DNA of 64,000 bases from DASPKX01 sp035627835 (GCA_035627835.1 DASPKX010000050.1:1-64000), one strand, 5' to 3'. Shown: positions 1 to 9,313, numbered from the stretch's first letter. Translations and numbers: made by a program. Notes: generated by a model not told the origin, from the sequence alone.

Positions 1-763
1 TGCGGCCCGCCTTCAGGTCGCAATCGGCCCAGGTGACATGCGCGGCCTCATCCTTGCGGAAGCCGCCGTAGGCCATGAAGCGAACGAGGTTGGCGCACGG
101 CTTAGAGTGCCCGCTCCCACTTTTCTCAATGGCAGCAACAAACTCCCGGAACTGGTCCGCTGTCGGCAGGGTGAGTTTCTTTGGCTTCTCTGCCGCCCGG
201 ATTAACCCGCTGGCAGGGTTCTCGTAGATCGCCCCGCGCTGCATCGCGATGTCGAACACGTGCCGCATTAGGCCGAGCGTATGATTGTAGGCACTCGCGC
301 TATTCTCCGACGCGAACCTTGCCGCCCACTCTGCGCAAGCTGAAGCGGTCACTTTGGAGCAGGGGAGTTTGATGAGCTGGGGCCATGATTTGTGCAACGC
401 GACGACACGCTGCTCGTAATAGCTGATGGTGCCGGGCTTCAGGTTGATCTTGTCCTTCGCACTCCGCGCCTTGATTGGGCGGAAGTTGAGCGATCGGAAG
501 ATTTCCAGCGCATCCCCGAACGTCAGCGCGACAGATCCAGAACCAGACACGCGCTCGGCCCGTTTGCGCTCGGATTTCTCAAGGTCGTTCAGCCTCAGTT
601 TGGCGACGGTGAGCACGTCTGTCTTCAGGCTGCGCACTAGCAACTTGCCCTTGACCCGTAGCCGGGCGTAAAATGTGCCCGATGGAATGTAGCGGATTAG
701 CCCGCGATGCTGTGTTTTTTGCCAGAGTTTCTGAGACTCTGACGATTGCTGCACTGTATTCAC
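1..763 (-). CDS. Tyrosine recombinase/integrase (3' end outside window)
   Basis: The minus strand is open from a GTG at 763 to the left window edge, about 254 residues without a stop. The N-terminal part looks like the SAM-like core-binding domain of a phage-type integrase: a segment reading TFGDALEIFRS, then a helical stretch around SACAEWAARF. It continues into the start of the catalytic domain, with PTADQFREFVAAIEKSG and the segment VRFMAYGGFRKDEAAHVTW. The latter is where the first catalytic Arg of tyrosine recombinases sits (usual form 'TGLRxxE', here GGFRKDE). The remaining catalytic residues would lie beyond the window. The gene starts 79 bp from the 5' end of tRNA-Arg and is transcribed away from it. 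An in-frame TAG at 803-805 limits the start; TTG at 788-790 or GTG at 752-754 are alternatives. The family call is fairly secure; whether the element is intact cannot be seen. Confidence 0.8.
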   Translation of the reverse strand, partial: MNTVQQSSESQKLWQKTQHRGLIRYIPSGTFYARLRVKGKLLVRSLKTDVLTVAKLRLNDLEKSERKRAERVSGSGSVALTFGDALEIFRSLNFRPIKARSAKDKINLKPGTISYYEQRVVALHKSWPQLIKLPCSKVTASACAEWAARFASENSASAYNHTLGLMRHVFDIAMQRGAIYENPASGLIRAAEKPKKLTLPTADQFREFVAAIEKSGSGHSKPCANLVRFMAYGGFRKDEAAHVTWADCDLKAGR

Positions 764-768
764 ACAAG

Positions 769-791
769 CAGTATCAAAAACCAGTATCAAA
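769..791. repeat. Tandem 10-bp direct repeat upstream of integrase
   Basis: CAGTATCAAA occurs at 769-778 and again at 782-791, a 13-bp period, between the integrase start and tRNA-Arg. Short direct repeats next to an integrase gene can be arm-type recombinase sites or a binding site for autoregulation; that role is inferred. The repeat itself is read directly. Confidence 0.6.
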
Positions 792-842
792 CGGTCAATC
801 CGCTATTTTCCAACATGACGTAAGTCATTGATTATCAAGGTC

Positions 843-919
843 GCGCTCGTAGCTCAGTTGGATAGAGCATCTGCCTTCTAAGCAGGTGGTCGTGGGTTCG
901 ATTCCCGCCGAGCGCGCCA
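843..919 (+). tRNA. tRNA-Arg (anticodon UCU)
   Basis: Full cloverleaf. The acceptor stem GCGCTCG (843-849) pairs with CGAGCGC (909-915), followed by discriminator G and an encoded CCA (917-919). The D arm is AGCTCAGTTGGATAGAGC. The anticodon stem is 870-874 with 882-886, loop CTTCTAA, anticodon TCT at 877-879, decoding AGA. The T arm contains GGTTCGATTCC. The gene stands alone, downstream of the divergently oriented integrase. Confidence 0.97.
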
Positions 920-1010
920 CTTTTCTTGATCTCGCATATCCTAAATCACCTGGCGTCATCGTGCGTGAGGCGTGCATCTAAATTACTGCCTGCCTCCGTG
1001 CCCCTGTCCG

Positions 1011-1094
1011 TTGGTTTTGGAGGAGGAGGTAGCTACAGCCTCGTCACCTCGGCTGCTACGCATGCAGGACGCCCGGTCGGGGGACCGGGCCTAC
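1011..1094 (+). repeat. Hairpin-ended intergenic repeat, copy A
   Basis: This stretch starts TTGGTTTTGGAG and ends in a perfect inverted repeat, GCCCGGTC and GACCGGGC around GGGG (1071-1090). It recurs imperfectly at 1197-1280. The 920-1367 interval otherwise holds no convincing gene: overlapping open frames there translate the repeats in several frames and look like shadows. It resembles a REP-like intergenic element. Confidence 0.7.
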
Positions 1095-1196
1095 CAATCG
1101 GAGCCTGCGCGCAGCCCTCGGGAACACCAGTGTTTCTCCTGCTTGCCCGGAACGCACAGCGCAGGCTCGCTCATCGGAGGTCAGTACCGGCGGGGG

Positions 1197-1280
1197 TTGG
1201 TTTTGGAGCAGGAGGGAGCTGGAGCGTCGTCAACTCGGCTGCTACGCCTGCAGCAAGCCCGGTCGGGGGACCGGGCCTGC
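1197..1280 (+). repeat. Hairpin-ended intergenic repeat, copy B
   Basis: Second copy of the element at 1011-1094. It shares the TTGGTTTTGGAG start, the CTCGGCTGCTACGC core and the same 8-bp-stem hairpin (1257-1276), with small substitutions between. Both copies lie in the same orientation, 186 bp apart start to start. Confidence 0.7.
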
Positions 1281-1311
1281 TATGGAACTGGTCCGTCACG
1301 GTGGGGAAATA

Positions 1312-1346
1312 AAAAGGCCGAACCATTTTTCACGGTTCGGCCTTTT
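1312..1346 (-). terminator. Intrinsic terminator, probably bidirectional
   Basis: AAAAGGCCGAACC (1312-1324) pairs with GGTTCGGCCTTTT (1334-1346) across a 9-nt loop, giving a 13-bp stem flanked by A and T runs. It lies 21 bp past the stop of the 1688-residue gene read on the minus strand. The symmetric A/T flanks would allow function in both directions. Confidence 0.85.
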
Positions 1347-1367
1347 GACTGCTCAAGTGTGCTGGAC

Positions 1368-4300
1368 TTAGTTCGTTCCGACTTTCACGTGGAAGAAGAG
1401 CTTCGTGACTTGTGACAGCGGCTTGGTTGCGCGGACGGTCACGCGCTCTAATCCGTTGCCGATGTCTTCAACTGTCTCGGTCACCGTCTCCGCGGCTGCG
1501 CCCGCTGAGAGCGAGTTGGAGGCGGTGACTTGGATAGTCGCTCCAGTCGCAGCTTTGTTCCGGGTGAATTGCAGGGCCGCGTGGGTTTCGGCGCCGACTT
1601 GCGCAGTGGTTGCTTTCGGGCGCTGATCCGCTGCGGCAGCGAGCGGGTTCGTTCCCAGGACAAACTCAGCCAAATTGGAGAGCCCATCGTTATCGGGATC
1701 CTGTTGCGCGCCATCATTCACGCCAGCGGTGAGGCCTTTGCTGGCGCTCCATTGGGCAAGCGTTTGGTTACCGCCCCCAGTGTTCGTGGGCCGAGTGAGT
1801 TGCACACGCTGCACGTAGGATTGGCTCAGGTAGCCCGCGTAACTGCCACCCACGAGCACGGAGCCGTCGCCGAGAAGGGCGAAGGTTTCCAGCGCGCCCA
1901 CTCCGCCGGGATATGGGGAGGTGAACGATGTGTCCACCTGGCCAGTGGCAGCGCTGACAATGGCCATCTTTTCGCGGCGCGTGTTGTTCACATCGAAGAA
2001 ATCTCCGCCGATCAGCAGCCGCCCATCCGGCAGGAAGGCCACGGCGCCCACGCGGCCGGAGTTGTTGACCGTGACGTTGAAAGCATTGTCGGGAGACCCG
2101 TCTGCTTTCAGGCGCTTAAGGTTCACTCCGTGCGCGTAGTACAGCTCCTGGTTCGGCCCCACCCACAGCTTGCCCGTGGCGGTGTTCACCACCGTTACGG
2201 GGTTCGAACCATCCGCGTTCAGCTTCTTCAAACCAAACGAACCGCTCGCCCAAATCGTTCCATTCGCCTGCACGGCGAGATCGGTGATTGTGGACCTGAA
2301 AGTGTTCATTTCCGCGAAGCTGGCATCGGCTGACCCGTTGGCATTGTAACGGGTCACAAGGCTGTTCTGACTTGAACTGCCGGAGCGGCCAACCAGGAGC
2401 TTGCCATCAGCCAGGGCAACGATCTTGACCACATTAGGCCCGACGCCGGTCAGGGCGGGGGTGGCCACAAAGGAGGGGTCGAACTCGCCATTGGCCTGGA
2501 TGCGGGCCAAATACTGGATCGTGGTGTCGGTGCCCCAGCGCTGGAACTGTCCGCCGACGACATATTTCCCGTCCGCCACAGCTTCGATGGTTGCGACGCT
2601 GGTGGTTGGGCGGGTTCCTGCGAATGTTTTGATCGGAGCGCCTTTGCCATCGATCTTCACAACGTACTGGAGAACAAAGTTCCCATCGCGCACGGTCGGA
2701 GCCCCGGCGAGGATGAACTCGTCATCGGACAGGCGGATGATCTCAGAGACCGAGCCTTGGGGGTTGAAGGTAAAGTCCTGGCGAAACCCAATGTCGCCAA
2801 GAACTGTGACCCGCACTTTGGCGCTTTGCAGGAAGCCAAGGCTATTGGCGGCTACCGCGTAATAAACAGCGCTGTCTGTGCCTTTGGCATTGTTGATCGT
2901 CAGCGTGGAAGTTGCCTGGCCGGTGATCCGCGGGTCACCTCCAAGGGTGACCTGGTCCTCACGGAACCAATTGAATTGCATGGGTTGGGCGCCGCGGACG
3001 TTGAACGAGAGCGTGATCGTTTCTCCAACATTCACGGTGACCGGTTGGGGTTGTGCCACCAGGATCGGAGCCGTTGGAGGCCCTTCAACGACCAGGTTGG
3101 CTACCACACTCGTCGAGGAGCCAAAGGCGTTCGAGATGACAACATCGTAAGACCCGGCATTTGGGGATTGCGCGCCGGTGATAATCAATGTTGGGCCAGT
3201 GGCGCCCGCAATAGCGCCACCATCGGTGAGATTAACGCCGCCCTTTCGCCACTGATAAGTGAATGGCCCCGGACCGGTGGCGCGCACGCTGAAAGCGGCA
3301 TTGCTGCCCTGAATCAGGGTTAATGAGGCTGGCTGAATGGTGATTTGAGGCGGGGCCTGCACTGTAAGCGTCACTGAGGTGGAAGTGGAGCCGCCGACCT
3401 CGTTGGCAGCGACCAGATAATAGGATCCGGCATCAGCAAGCGTCGCTCCCGAGATGGTGAGAGTTGCTGAGGTTGCGCCGGAAACCTTCGCGTCGTTGAC
3501 CAGAGGCGTGCCGTCTTTGAACCATTGGTAGGAGAGAGCGCCTGAACCGGTGGCAGCGGCGCTGAAAGTGGCTGTTGCCCCGGTTGGGACACTGGCATTC
3601 TGCGGCTGGCTGGTGAAAGCGGGCAGGCCAGCCGTTTCCAAGAGGATGGAATGAATTTCCGCGTTGGCAAACATGAGCCGCCCGTTGGCGACCGCGACGC
3701 CATCGACATGAGTGAACGGCAGGCCGGTGAAGTTTTCCACGAAGTCCACACCGTTGGTGGAAGTGAACAACTCCCCGCGACCAGCGGTCAGGTAGAACAC
3801 GCCATTTGCATAGGCGGCGCGCTTGAATTCTGGGTACGAATTGATGGGGCCGCGATAAGCGGTGCGGCGCTGCGTCCATGAGGAGCCGTTCGTGGAATAG
3901 GAGTAGTAACCATTGGCCCCTGCTGTGACGAAGACACCGTTGCCGCCTGCCACCGCGTAGCTTTGGCCAGTGAATGTGCCTCCACGAGTCCAGGTTTCAC
4001 CATCCGCAGAGGTGATCGAGCCACCCTGGCCGACAGCGACGAATTTGCCATTTGCATAGGTGATGGCGGTGAAGGTTTCGGTGGCCCCGCTTGCCTTCTC
4101 TGTCCAGGTCAGGCCATCGGTGGAGAAGGCAGTTTTTCCTGCCGCACCGGCGGCAACAAATCGACCACCGCCGAAGGCGAGGACGTTCATCTGAGCAGGG
4201 AGGTTCGTTCGAATTGTCCATTGCAGGCCGTCAGTAGAAGTTCCAGAAACGCCTGTCGTGCTCAGGGCAACGAAGCGGCCATTCCCGAAAGCCACCTGCC

Positions 4301-6434
4301 GCAGACCGCCCAGTGTCGGGCGCCGATTCCAGGTGAATGAATCGGTGGAAGCCGCTGTGAAATCCTGGCCTAACCCAACCCAACGCCCATTCCCAAACGC
4401 GAGGCTCTCCACCTGCGGCAAGGCGGCTGGAGGCCCGGAGGAGACCTGGGGCAGGTCTGCTGCCTTCCATGTTGCAAGGTTCGTGGTTTCGAGGTAAGCG
4501 CCACTCTTTGTGTAAACCAGAATGCGCCCTGGTTTGCCGTTCAGCGGGTCCAGGAACGTTGCGCCGACCAGATCCTCAGTTGTTGGCAGCGTCCGTTTAA
4601 CCCATGCCAACCCGTTCGGGGAGGTGAGGACGGTGCCTTTGTCACCGACCGCGATGACGATGTTGGTGGGCGTCTGAAGACCATTTGCCGTGGTGAAGTG
4701 GTGGACCTGCCGGAGGGTTTCAGTCGTTCCGCTCGGGACGGCGATGTAGTTCGTAAGGGTGTTGTCCGCCGCGATGACAATAGCTCCCAGAGACCCAACG
4801 AAAAGTGGCCGGGTGCCCACACCGGTGCCAGCCAGCAAATCGCCGCTAGTCGCTGGGCGGGTGAGAACTCGTTTTGGAGGATTGAAACCGCCTTCCGAAC
4901 GAATGTAGATGATGGTGCCATTATCACCGGCAAACAGGCCGTAGTAGGCAGGGTCGCCCACGAATGTGCGGAGCGTCGCGTCAGTGATCGGCGGCAGTTC
5001 CCCGAACAAGTTGGAGAACGTGTTCTGGAAGTAATACATGTAGCCATTGTGCCCGTACCACCACTGCCCGATGTTGCCGCCGTTGGCGGAGCCAACCACC
5101 GGCGCGAAGCCATATGGGCCATCTTGCGGGCGTGTGCTCCGGCCGACATATGGCTGAGGAGTGTCCATGGTGCTCACCCGCGCCGCTGTCCAGATGAAGC
5201 CGTTGGTTGAAGTCCAAAGCTCGCGGCTGGCCACGACGAAACGGCCTTTGCCATACGCGATACCATTGAAATCCGGAGCACGGCCAACGATTTGCCAGGT
5301 TGTGCCGTTGGTGGAGGCGAGGATGTTATCGCCGTAGTCATGCGCTACGAAGACTCCTCCACCGAAGCTGAGTGAATCAATGCCGACGGCGGGTTGAGCG
5401 ACTTTTGTCCAAGTGGTTCCATCGGCGGAAGTGGCGAAGCCAGTGTGGCCAGCGGCCACCCAGAGATTATTTCCGTGAGCGACATGCACCACGCGTGTTC
5501 CAGTGTTGAATTGGCCGACGCCCGGAGTGACGGGCGTGGTCCAGGTTGCGCCATCAGTTGAGAAGCTGATCTGGGTGTTGTTGGCGGCGACGAATCTGCC
5601 GTTCACGAACTTCAGCTTTGGGTATCCAACCGTTCCACCAGCAATAGGCACGGTGATACCGGTCCAAACATTGCCGTCTGGGGACGAGCCGAAACTGCCG
5701 AAGATATCCACGCCCACAAAGACGCCGTTCCCAGCGGCAACGCTGGAGAACGGGCTGACGCCGCCACCGCGAGCGGTCCAGTTGTTTCCATCCAGGGAGT
5801 AAAACCGCGCGCCTGAATCGCCAACGGCAACATAGGAAGTGCTACGCACTGAAACTTTGGCCGCGATGCCAACCATATCGACGGTGGTTGGGAGGCCAAA
5901 CCGAGTCCAGTTGAGGCCGTCATCAGAGAAGGCGACAGCTCCCCGATCACCGACAGCGACGAAGCGTGAGCCTGTGAAGGTCACATCATTCATGCCGGTA
6001 ATGTCCTGAGCTGGGTGATGCTGGGTTAAACGACCGGCTAAAGTGCCGGATGCTCCATATCCCGGAGGAATATTGCGGGCGGCGAGGCGGAGGGTGGTCG
6101 TCACCCCGTTGGCGGTGCGGCTGCTGGTTGCGCTGAGGTTGCCGAGGTTATCGATTGCGCCGGTGGTGAAACCAGAGGAGTTGCCAGGGTTAAAAGTCAC
6201 CACGCCGCTGTTATCCACGCTGCCGCTCAGGTCGCCAGTGGAGGTGAGGCGGCCGTTTCCATCCACAGTGATAGCCACACCGCCTGCTGAGTACTCGGGA
6301 ATGGAGATGCTCCCGCTGAAGCTGATGTAAACGGCGCCAACGTAAAACCCGCCGTAGGCAGTTGCTGCCACTGAGGATGTGGCGGTGACAAGGAACGCGG
6401 CGAAAGCCGCGACGACCAGACTGAACAAACGCAT
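1368..6434 (-). CDS. Giant secreted protein: propeller repeats, three Ig-like domains, delta-60 repeats
   Basis: 1688 residues. The N-terminus MRLFSLVVAAFAAFLVTATS is a classical signal peptide ending near VAA. From about 140 to 920 runs a series of repeats of the type 'GNGRFVAVG...STDGLTWT', which match BNR/sialidase-like propeller blades. Three Ig-like domains follow at about 936-1025, 1028-1110 and 1116-1205; each starts with a Q-P pair and contains YQW or FNW and A-G-S-Y or A-V-Y-Y motifs. Delta-60-type repeats (DGKLLVGRSG, DGRLLIGGDF) fill about 1215-1540. The C-terminus has a calcium-binding-like DPDNDGLSNLAEF segment and ends in a beta-rich domain with FFHVKV. No catalytic residues stand out. 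The gene is monocistronic, with a strong terminator just downstream. Surface adhesion or polymer binding is likely but inferred. Confidence 0.88.
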   Translation of the reverse strand: MRLFSLVVAAFAAFLVTATSSVAATAYGGFYVGAVYISFSGSISIPEYSAGGVAITVDGNGRLTSTGDLSGSVDNSGVVTFNPGNSSGFTTGAIDNLGNLSATSSRTANGVTTTLRLAARNIPPGYGASGTLAGRLTQHHPAQDITGMNDVTFTGSRFVAVGDRGAVAFSDDGLNWTRFGLPTTVDMVGIAAKVSVRSTSYVAVGDSGARFYSLDGNNWTARGGGVSPFSSVAAGNGVFVGVDIFGSFGSSPDGNVWTGITVPIAGGTVGYPKLKFVNGRFVAANNTQISFSTDGATWTTPVTPGVGQFNTGTRVVHVAHGNNLWVAAGHTGFATSADGTTWTKVAQPAVGIDSLSFGGGVFVAHDYGDNILASTNGTTWQIVGRAPDFNGIAYGKGRFVVASRELWTSTNGFIWTAARVSTMDTPQPYVGRSTRPQDGPYGFAPVVGSANGGNIGQWWYGHNGYMYYFQNTFSNLFGELPPITDATLRTFVGDPAYYGLFAGDNGTIIYIRSEGGFNPPKRVLTRPATSGDLLAGTGVGTRPLFVGSLGAIVIAADNTLTNYIAVPSGTTETLRQVHHFTTANGLQTPTNIVIAVGDKGTVLTSPNGLAWVKRTLPTTEDLVGATFLDPLNGKPGRILVYTKSGAYLETTNLATWKAADLPQVSSGPPAALPQVESLAFGNGRWVGLGQDFTAASTDSFTWNRRPTLGGLRQVAFGNGRFVALSTTGVSGTSTDGLQWTIRTNLPAQMNVLAFGGGRFVAAGAAGKTAFSTDGLTWTEKASGATETFTAITYANGKFVAVGQGGSITSADGETWTRGGTFTGQSYAVAGGNGVFVTAGANGYYSYSTNGSSWTQRRTAYRGPINSYPEFKRAAYANGVFYLTAGRGELFTSTNGVDFVENFTGLPFTHVDGVAVANGRLMFANAEIHSILLETAGLPAFTSQPQNASVPTGATATFSAAATGSGALSYQWFKDGTPLVNDAKVSGATSATLTISGATLADAGSYYLVAANEVGGSTSTSVTLTVQAPPQITIQPASLTLIQGSNAAFSVRATGPGPFTYQWRKGGVNLTDGGAIAGATGPTLIITGAQSPNAGSYDVVISNAFGSSTSVVANLVVEGPPTAPILVAQPQPVTVNVGETITLSFNVRGAQPMQFNWFREDQVTLGGDPRITGQATSTLTINNAKGTDSAVYYAVAANSLGFLQSAKVRVTVLGDIGFRQDFTFNPQGSVSEIIRLSDDEFILAGAPTVRDGNFVLQYVVKIDGKGAPIKTFAGTRPTTSVATIEAVADGKYVVGGQFQRWGTDTTIQYLARIQANGEFDPSFVATPALTGVGPNVVKIVALADGKLLVGRSGSSSQNSLVTRYNANGSADASFAEMNTFRSTITDLAVQANGTIWASGSFGLKKLNADGSNPVTVVNTATGKLWVGPNQELYYAHGVNLKRLKADGSPDNAFNVTVNNSGRVGAVAFLPDGRLLIGGDFFDVNNTRREKMAIVSAATGQVDTSFTSPYPGGVGALETFALLGDGSVLVGGSYAGYLSQSYVQRVQLTRPTNTGGGNQTLAQWSASKGLTAGVNDGAQQDPDNDGLSNLAEFVLGTNPLAAAADQRPKATTAQVGAETHAALQFTRNKAATGATIQVTASNSLSAGAAAETVTETVEDIGNGLERVTVRATKPLSQVTKLFFHVKVGTN

Positions 6435-6700
6435 AAGTGTCGTGGAAGACCAATTTCCGGCAACAGGCTGGAGAGCGCCAACAATGCTCCCAATCAGTTA
6501 AAAGCCTATTGCCATTAGACAGGCTATGAAGTCCCCACAGGCAGCGCAAGAATTGTTCTGTACGGTCGCAGATCTTTGTGCGGGGCAACGAAGTTGAGTC
6601 CGGGTGACGCGTGAGGAAGCCTCACAACTGGCAAACCATGGACCTTGACGCTCTCGGCCGTTGAGCGTGTTAATGCGCTTATTCGAAGGCTGACAAACGG

Positions 6701-7168
6701 ATGAACGGCAGCTTTGAAATTAAAAGAGACGATTTGAGCGGCCCTGCGATCGGGCGGCTTCTTGAGGAGCATCGCCGCGGTCTCGCCGCAGTCTCACCGC
6801 CCGAAAGCATGCATGTGCTCGATTTGGATGCATTGCGACAACCGTGCATTACCTTTTGGAGCGTGTGGCACGAAGGGGAGTTGGTCGGGTGTGGAGCGTT
6901 AAAGGAGTTGGACGCGCAGCATGGCGAGATTAAATCCATGCGCACAGCATCGGGACACCTCCGCAAAGGCGTCGCAAGTTGTGTGCTGCAACACATCATC
7001 AACGAAGCGAAGCGTCGGGGTTACCAGAGGCTAAACCTTGAAACCGGCTCCAGCAGGGATTTTGCGGCAGCGCATGCACTCTACCGCAAGTTCGGCTTCC
7101 ACGAGTGCGGGCCGTTCGGTGATTACCGACTGGATCCAAACAGCATCTTCCTGACCCGGGCGCTTTAG
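6701..7168 (+). CDS. GNAT family N-acetyltransferase
   Basis: 155 residues. The acetyl-CoA-binding core is visible: beta4 with HGEIKSMRTA, then the A motif LRKGVASCVLQHIINEAKRRG (Q/R-x-x-G-x-G/A form, with G-V-A), and a C-terminal ALYRKFGFHECGPFGDY typical of YsnE/PaiA-like acetyltransferases. The substrate cannot be told. It is a single gene pointing at rho, with a 75-bp convergent gap and no obvious terminator between. ATG start at 6701; a TGA lies just before it in a neighbouring frame. Confidence 0.88.
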   Translation: MNGSFEIKRDDLSGPAIGRLLEEHRRGLAAVSPPESMHVLDLDALRQPCITFWSVWHEGELVGCGALKELDAQHGEIKSMRTASGHLRKGVASCVLQHIINEAKRRGYQRLNLETGSSRDFAAAHALYRKFGFHECGPFGDYRLDPNSIFLTRAL

Positions 7169-7243
7169 GGCCGCCCGAGCCAGCGACCATTTGTGGACGG
7201 TTCGATGAAAACCTCGAAGCGTCCAAGGTTGTTCCGAAAAGCA

Positions 7244-9313
7244 TTAGCCCATCGCCATTCCGAGTAGGAACTCGATGTTGCTGCGGGTTTTCTTGAGTTT
7301 ACCCAGCAGCAATTCCATCGCTTCCACAGGAGGCACACCCGTGAGGGCGCGGCGGAGCATGACGACGCGGCTGTATTCGTCCGGATGGTAGAGCAGCTCT
7401 TCTTTGCGGGTGCCGGAAAGCTCGACGTTGATGGATGGGAATATGCGGCGATCGACCAGGTGACGGTCGAGATGCACTTCCATGTTACCGGTGCCTTTGA
7501 ACTCTTCGAAAATGACTTCGTCCATGCGCGAACCGGTGTCCACGAGAGCGGTCGCAATAATGGTTAGCGAGCCACCTTCCTCAATGTTACGCGCCGCGCC
7601 GAAGAAACGCTTCGGTTTATGCAGCGCGTTTGCATCGACACCACCGGAAAGAATCTTACCGGAGTGCGGTTGCACCGTGTTGTAAGCGCGAGCCAAACGA
7701 GTGATGGAGTCGAGCAGAATGACCACGTTGCGCTTGTGCTCAACCATGCGTTTCGCTTTTTCGATCACCATTTCCGCGACTTGCACATGGCGCTCTGGTG
7801 GTTCGTCGAAGGTGGAGCTGATCACTTCGGCCGGTTTGCAAGTGCGCTCCATGTCGGTGACTTCCTCAGGACGCTCGTCGATGAGGAGGATGATCAAATA
7901 GCTATCCGGGCTGTTCTTCAGAATCGCGTTGGCGAGCTTCTGCATCAGGACGGTTTTGCCAGTGCGCGGAGGCGCGACGATCAAACCACGGGTGCCTTTG
8001 CCGATCGGGCAAACGAGATCCAGGACGCGGGTTGATAATTCGTCGGACGCGGTCTCCAGCAGGAAGCGCTTGTTTGGGAACAGCGGCGTAAGATTGTCGA
8101 AGTGAGTTTTATCCTTCGCCTTATCCGGCTCTTCGCCAGCGACATGCTCAACCTTGAGCAGCGCGAAGAAACGCTCCTTGTCCTTCGGCGGACGAATTTG
8201 CCCGGAAACAGTGTCGCCCGTTTGCAAATCGAAACGGCGAATCTGCGAAGGCGAAACGTAAATATCCTCAGGGCAGGGGAGGTAATTGAAGCTTTGGGAA
8301 CGAAGGAACCCGAACCCTTCAGGCAGGATTTCAAGGACGCCTTCCGCGAAAAGAACACCGCCATTTTCAACGTTCTTTTGCAGAATGTTGAAGATGATCT
8401 CGTGCTTCTTCATGGTGCCGAAATTCTCGACACCTAAATCGCGGGCGACCTTATTCAGCTCAGGCATGGCCATCGCCTGAAGCTCATTGATGTTGATGCG
8501 GATGCCGGTTGGTTCTGGGCCTTGCGGCTCGTCCTCTATGTCCATCGGACGATTGTCCTGGGGCACGCGATCGCGGCGATTGTCGTGACGTTGCTGCTGG
8601 CCGCTGCCGCCACCACCGCCACGATTTTGCCCACGATCACGATTGCGATCATGCCGTCCGCCGCCACCGCCACCGTTACTTTGGTGTTGCTGATGGCCGC
8701 CGCCATGCTGTTGGTGCTGGCCGTGACGACGGTTGCCCTGGTCGCGGCGTCCACCTTGCTGGTCGCGATGGCGATTTTGATTCTGGTCGCCCCCGTGACC
8801 CTGCGGGCGTTGCTGCTGGCGCTGTTGATTCTGCTGGCCGCCACGATCCCGATCCCGGTTTTGGTGCGGGGATTCAGAACCACCCTCGCGGCTTTCCTGC
8901 GCTGGCGAAGGCTCGCCGCCTTCGTTCATCGGGTGATCGGGCTCATCCATGGGATGATCCTCCTCGCTCGCACGGATCACGCGCGGGCGATAATCATCAT
9001 CCATGTTGTCTTCCGGCACTGGCTCAGGCGGAGGCGGGGTTAAAGAGAGATCTTCGCCTGCGGGCTCCTCTTCGCGGTTCTTTTCCTGGCGGGCTGGCTC
9101 AGAGCGGCGTTCTTCGCGGTCTTCACGCTGCACGCGCTCTGGAGCGCGTTCTTCCCGTTCAACAGGAGCTGATGCGCGCTCCTCACGGATCTCGGGCGCA
9201 GGGGAGGTTTCCGCCACAACTGGCGCCGCGGCCTCGGGAGCGAGTTCGAGTTGCTCGCCTTTTTTTGCGCGGGGCGTTTTTGCTTTGGCGGACTTCTTAG
9301 GTTTAGGGGGCAT
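7244..9313 (-). CDS. rho: Transcription termination factor Rho with long disordered N-terminal extension
   Basis: Hexameric RNA-dependent ATPase that ends transcription of untranslated RNA. At 689 residues it is about 270 longer than E. coli Rho (419). Residues 1-270 are low complexity: Lys/Ala-rich, then Glu/Arg/Pro-rich, then a Q/H/R/G-rich run (about 150-250). The canonical Rho follows: N-terminal helical domain (272-320, MPELNKVARDLGV), cold-shock-like primary RNA-binding domain (322-395, LEILPEGFGFLRS and DIYVSPSQIRRF), then the ATPase with Walker A APPRTGKT (447-454), a DERPEEVTDM segment, Walker B ILLDSITRLARA and a standard C-terminus. Such basic extensions occur in Rho of several phyla and can add RNA binding or promote condensation. 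It is the last gene after glyQS, the S41-like gene and the triple fusion, separated from them by a small hairpin. Confidence 0.97.
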   Translation of the reverse strand: MPPKPKKSAKAKTPRAKKGEQLELAPEAAAPVVAETSPAPEIREERASAPVEREERAPERVQREDREERRSEPARQEKNREEEPAGEDLSLTPPPPEPVPEDNMDDDYRPRVIRASEEDHPMDEPDHPMNEGGEPSPAQESREGGSESPHQNRDRDRGGQQNQQRQQQRPQGHGGDQNQNRHRDQQGGRRDQGNRRHGQHQQHGGGHQQHQSNGGGGGGRHDRNRDRGQNRGGGGGSGQQQRHDNRRDRVPQDNRPMDIEDEPQGPEPTGIRININELQAMAMPELNKVARDLGVENFGTMKKHEIIFNILQKNVENGGVLFAEGVLEILPEGFGFLRSQSFNYLPCPEDIYVSPSQIRRFDLQTGDTVSGQIRPPKDKERFFALLKVEHVAGEEPDKAKDKTHFDNLTPLFPNKRFLLETASDELSTRVLDLVCPIGKGTRGLIVAPPRTGKTVLMQKLANAILKNSPDSYLIILLIDERPEEVTDMERTCKPAEVISSTFDEPPERHVQVAEMVIEKAKRMVEHKRNVVILLDSITRLARAYNTVQPHSGKILSGGVDANALHKPKRFFGAARNIEEGGSLTIIATALVDTGSRMDEVIFEEFKGTGNMEVHLDRHLVDRRIFPSINVELSGTRKEELLYHPDEYSRVVMLRRALTGVPPVEAMELLLGKLKKTRSNIEFLLGMAMG

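Noticed and set aside
181..671. Plus-strand frames in the first 700 bp
   Set aside because: They are antisense shadows of the integrase, whose minus-strand frame is open through the window edge and has integrase motifs.
926..1415. Two overlapping plus-strand frames with repeated Gly/Ser-rich text downstream of tRNA-Arg
   Set aside because: They arise from the two copies of the 84-bp repeat read in different frames, have no Shine-Dalgarno and run into the terminator.
8509..9300. Long plus-strand frame opposite the N-terminus of rho
   Set aside because: The Gln/Arg/Gly-rich rho head has biased codons, which leaves the other strand open; no start signal and no family resemblance.
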